This document shows positions 63,253-64,000 of a stretch of DNA of 64,000 nucleotides, one piece after another (position 1 is the first letter of the stretch; each line of letters begins with the position of its first letter). Source of the stretch: Rhizobium sp. RM (GTDB taxonomy: Bacteria; Pseudomonadota; Alphaproteobacteria; Rhizobiales; Rhizobiaceae). The stretch is taken from assembly GCF_013390595.1 (NCBI RefSeq), contig NZ_JACAWV010000008.1, forward strand, positions 310,001 through 374,000, read 5' to 3'. Below the pieces are notes generated by a model. The model worked only from the letters and a program-made list of their open reading frames with translations. It was not told where the DNA came from and searched no databases. A program made the position numbers and the translations under genes.

Positions 63253-64000
63253 AGGCAGATTGGACCTTCTCTTGTCCGGATTGGGCGGATCGTCTGCGTG
63301 ATGGAAGATCTATCGTTCCAGATCTTCCCATTGATCTGGAGGAGGGAAACAGAGCGGTCGGGATTTTCAACAATCTCCGGCTTCCGGACGTTCCTGGTCA
63401 GCCTTACATGGCCGACGCAGCTGGAGACTGGTTCCGCGACATAGTGAGAGCGATCTTCGGATCCATTGATGAGAACGGCGAGCGCCATGTGCGCAAGGTG
63501 TTCGGTCTAGTTCCGAAGAAGAATTCAAAAACGACCGGTGGCGCAGGTGTCATGGTCACCGCGCTTCTCATGAACAAGCGACCGCGTGCCGAGTTCCTTC
63601 TCATTGGTCCAACGCAGGATGTTGCAGATACTGCCTACCAGCAAGCGGCAGGGATGATTGAAGCTGATCCGTATCTCGACAAGAGATTTCACGCGATCGA
63701 ACACAAGAAGATGATTGTTGATCGCCTGAACAAGGCGAAACTGCGTATCAAAACCTTTGACATGAAGGTGCTTACCGGCACCAAACCAGCCGGCGTTCTG
63801 CTTGATGAGCTTCATGTCATGTCGGCTTACTCTTACGCTTCTCGTGTTTTGGGGCAGATCAGCGGTGGCTTGATCCCGAACAAAGAGTCTTTCCTGATCA
63901 TCATTACGACGCAAAGTGATGAACCGCCATCGGGGGTGTTTAAGTCTGAACTGCAATACGCTCGGGGGGTGCGAGACGGCACCATCACAGGCAGCACAAC
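63231..64000 (+). CDS. Terminase large subunit, 5' part (cut by window edge)
   Basis: Packaging motor ATPase. 256 codons are visible from ATG 63231, starting MGFASAIKADWTFSCPDWAD. The Walker A-like segment is LVPKKNSKTTGGAG and Walker B is AGVLLDELHVM, followed by the coupling region IIITTQSDEPPSG. The nuclease domain lies past 64000. It overlaps the small subunit gene by 22 bases. Confidence 0.92.
   Translation, partial: MGFASAIKADWTFSCPDWADRLRDGRSIVPDLPIDLEEGNRAVGIFNNLRLPDVPGQPYMADAAGDWFRDIVRAIFGSIDENGERHVRKVFGLVPKKNSKTTGGAGVMVTALLMNKRPRAEFLLIGPTQDVADTAYQQAAGMIEADPYLDKRFHAIEHKKMIVDRLNKAKLRIKTFDMKVLTGTKPAGVLLDELHVMSAYSYASRVLGQISGGLIPNKESFLIIITTQSDEPPSGVFKSELQYARGVRDGTITGST

Larger units (their letters stand above)
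44522..64000. mobile_element. Prophage, left part (right end outside window)
   Basis: From the tRNA-Gly 3' end onward the content changes from housekeeping to phage genes: tyrosine integrase, S24 repressor and Cro-like gene, replication protein, methyltransferases, NusG-like protein, HNH nuclease, and small and large terminase. Leftward and rightward operons diverge from one switch, the lambda layout. Packaging, head and tail genes and attR should lie beyond 64000. By eye, GC falls at once in 44770-47180. Confidence 0.93.

Overview
The window is a piece of an alphaproteobacterial chromosome, most likely Agrobacterium or a close Rhizobiaceae relative. The evidence is the set of lineage markers (GcrA, a SAM-II leader on metZ, iron boxes of the RirA type) and a gene order (rnpA-rpmH, pyrC-pyrE, pgi, pst-pho, argD-argF-hslO-apaG-metZ-dcd) that I recall from the Agrobacterium circular chromosome. 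Positions 1-44447 are core chromosome. From about 44522 to the right edge (64000) lies the left part of a prophage integrated at a tRNA-Gly(CCC) gene. Its right end is outside the window.

Core part. 1-4434: rnpA (cut by the edge), rpmH, a chemoreceptor and a sensor kinase. 4652-15741: tRNA-Arg(ACG), a succinyl-CoA:acetate CoA-transferase, a lipoprotein esterase, a proline-racemase-family enzyme with a Ser/Cys catalytic pair, pyrC, pyrE, a PfkB sugar kinase, pgi and a fatty acyl-CoA ligase. 16036-23795: an iron-uptake cluster (fbpC, fbpA, fbpB, a TonB-dependent siderophore receptor, a DUF2218 protein and an AraC regulator); four of its transcription units have a TGA-N9-TCA box upstream. 23885-28679: PRC-barrel, DUF982 and YqaE/Pmp3 proteins, a 24-residue membrane protein, tRNA-Thr(CGT), nitronate monooxygenase, an unknown membrane protein and PPK2. 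28822-36801: the phosphate regulon phoR-pstSCAB-phoU-phoB, with Pho boxes before phoR and pstS. 36870-44391: gcrA, argD, argF, hslO, apaG, metZ behind a SAM-II riboswitch, and a dCTP deaminase.

Prophage part. Between the attachment tRNA and the integrase sits a three-gene cassette: a GHKL ATPase, a DUF4325/STAS-like protein and a membrane protein. A leftward early operon (53335 down to 47176) encodes small proteins, a DUF5131 protein, a PF04447 dATP/dGTP pyrophosphohydrolase, a sliding clamp interrupted by an in-frame TAA followed at once by ATG, and the integrase. A lambda-like switch (53450-54715) has an S24 repressor, a divergent Cro-like gene and seven matches to a CGTA-N6-TACG operator; both divergent genes look leaderless. 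The rightward operon carries an initiator-like tRNA(CAT), small regulators, a GapR-like protein, a ParB/MT-A70 fusion, a cytosine-5 methyltransferase, a replication protein with iteron-like repeats inside its gene, a NusG-like protein, an HNH nuclease and both terminase subunits (the large one cut by the edge).

The strongest candidates for undescribed biology are the ATPase/STAS/membrane cassette, the initiator-like phage tRNA, the TAA-ATG split clamp, and the two-sided operator system with leaderless switch genes.
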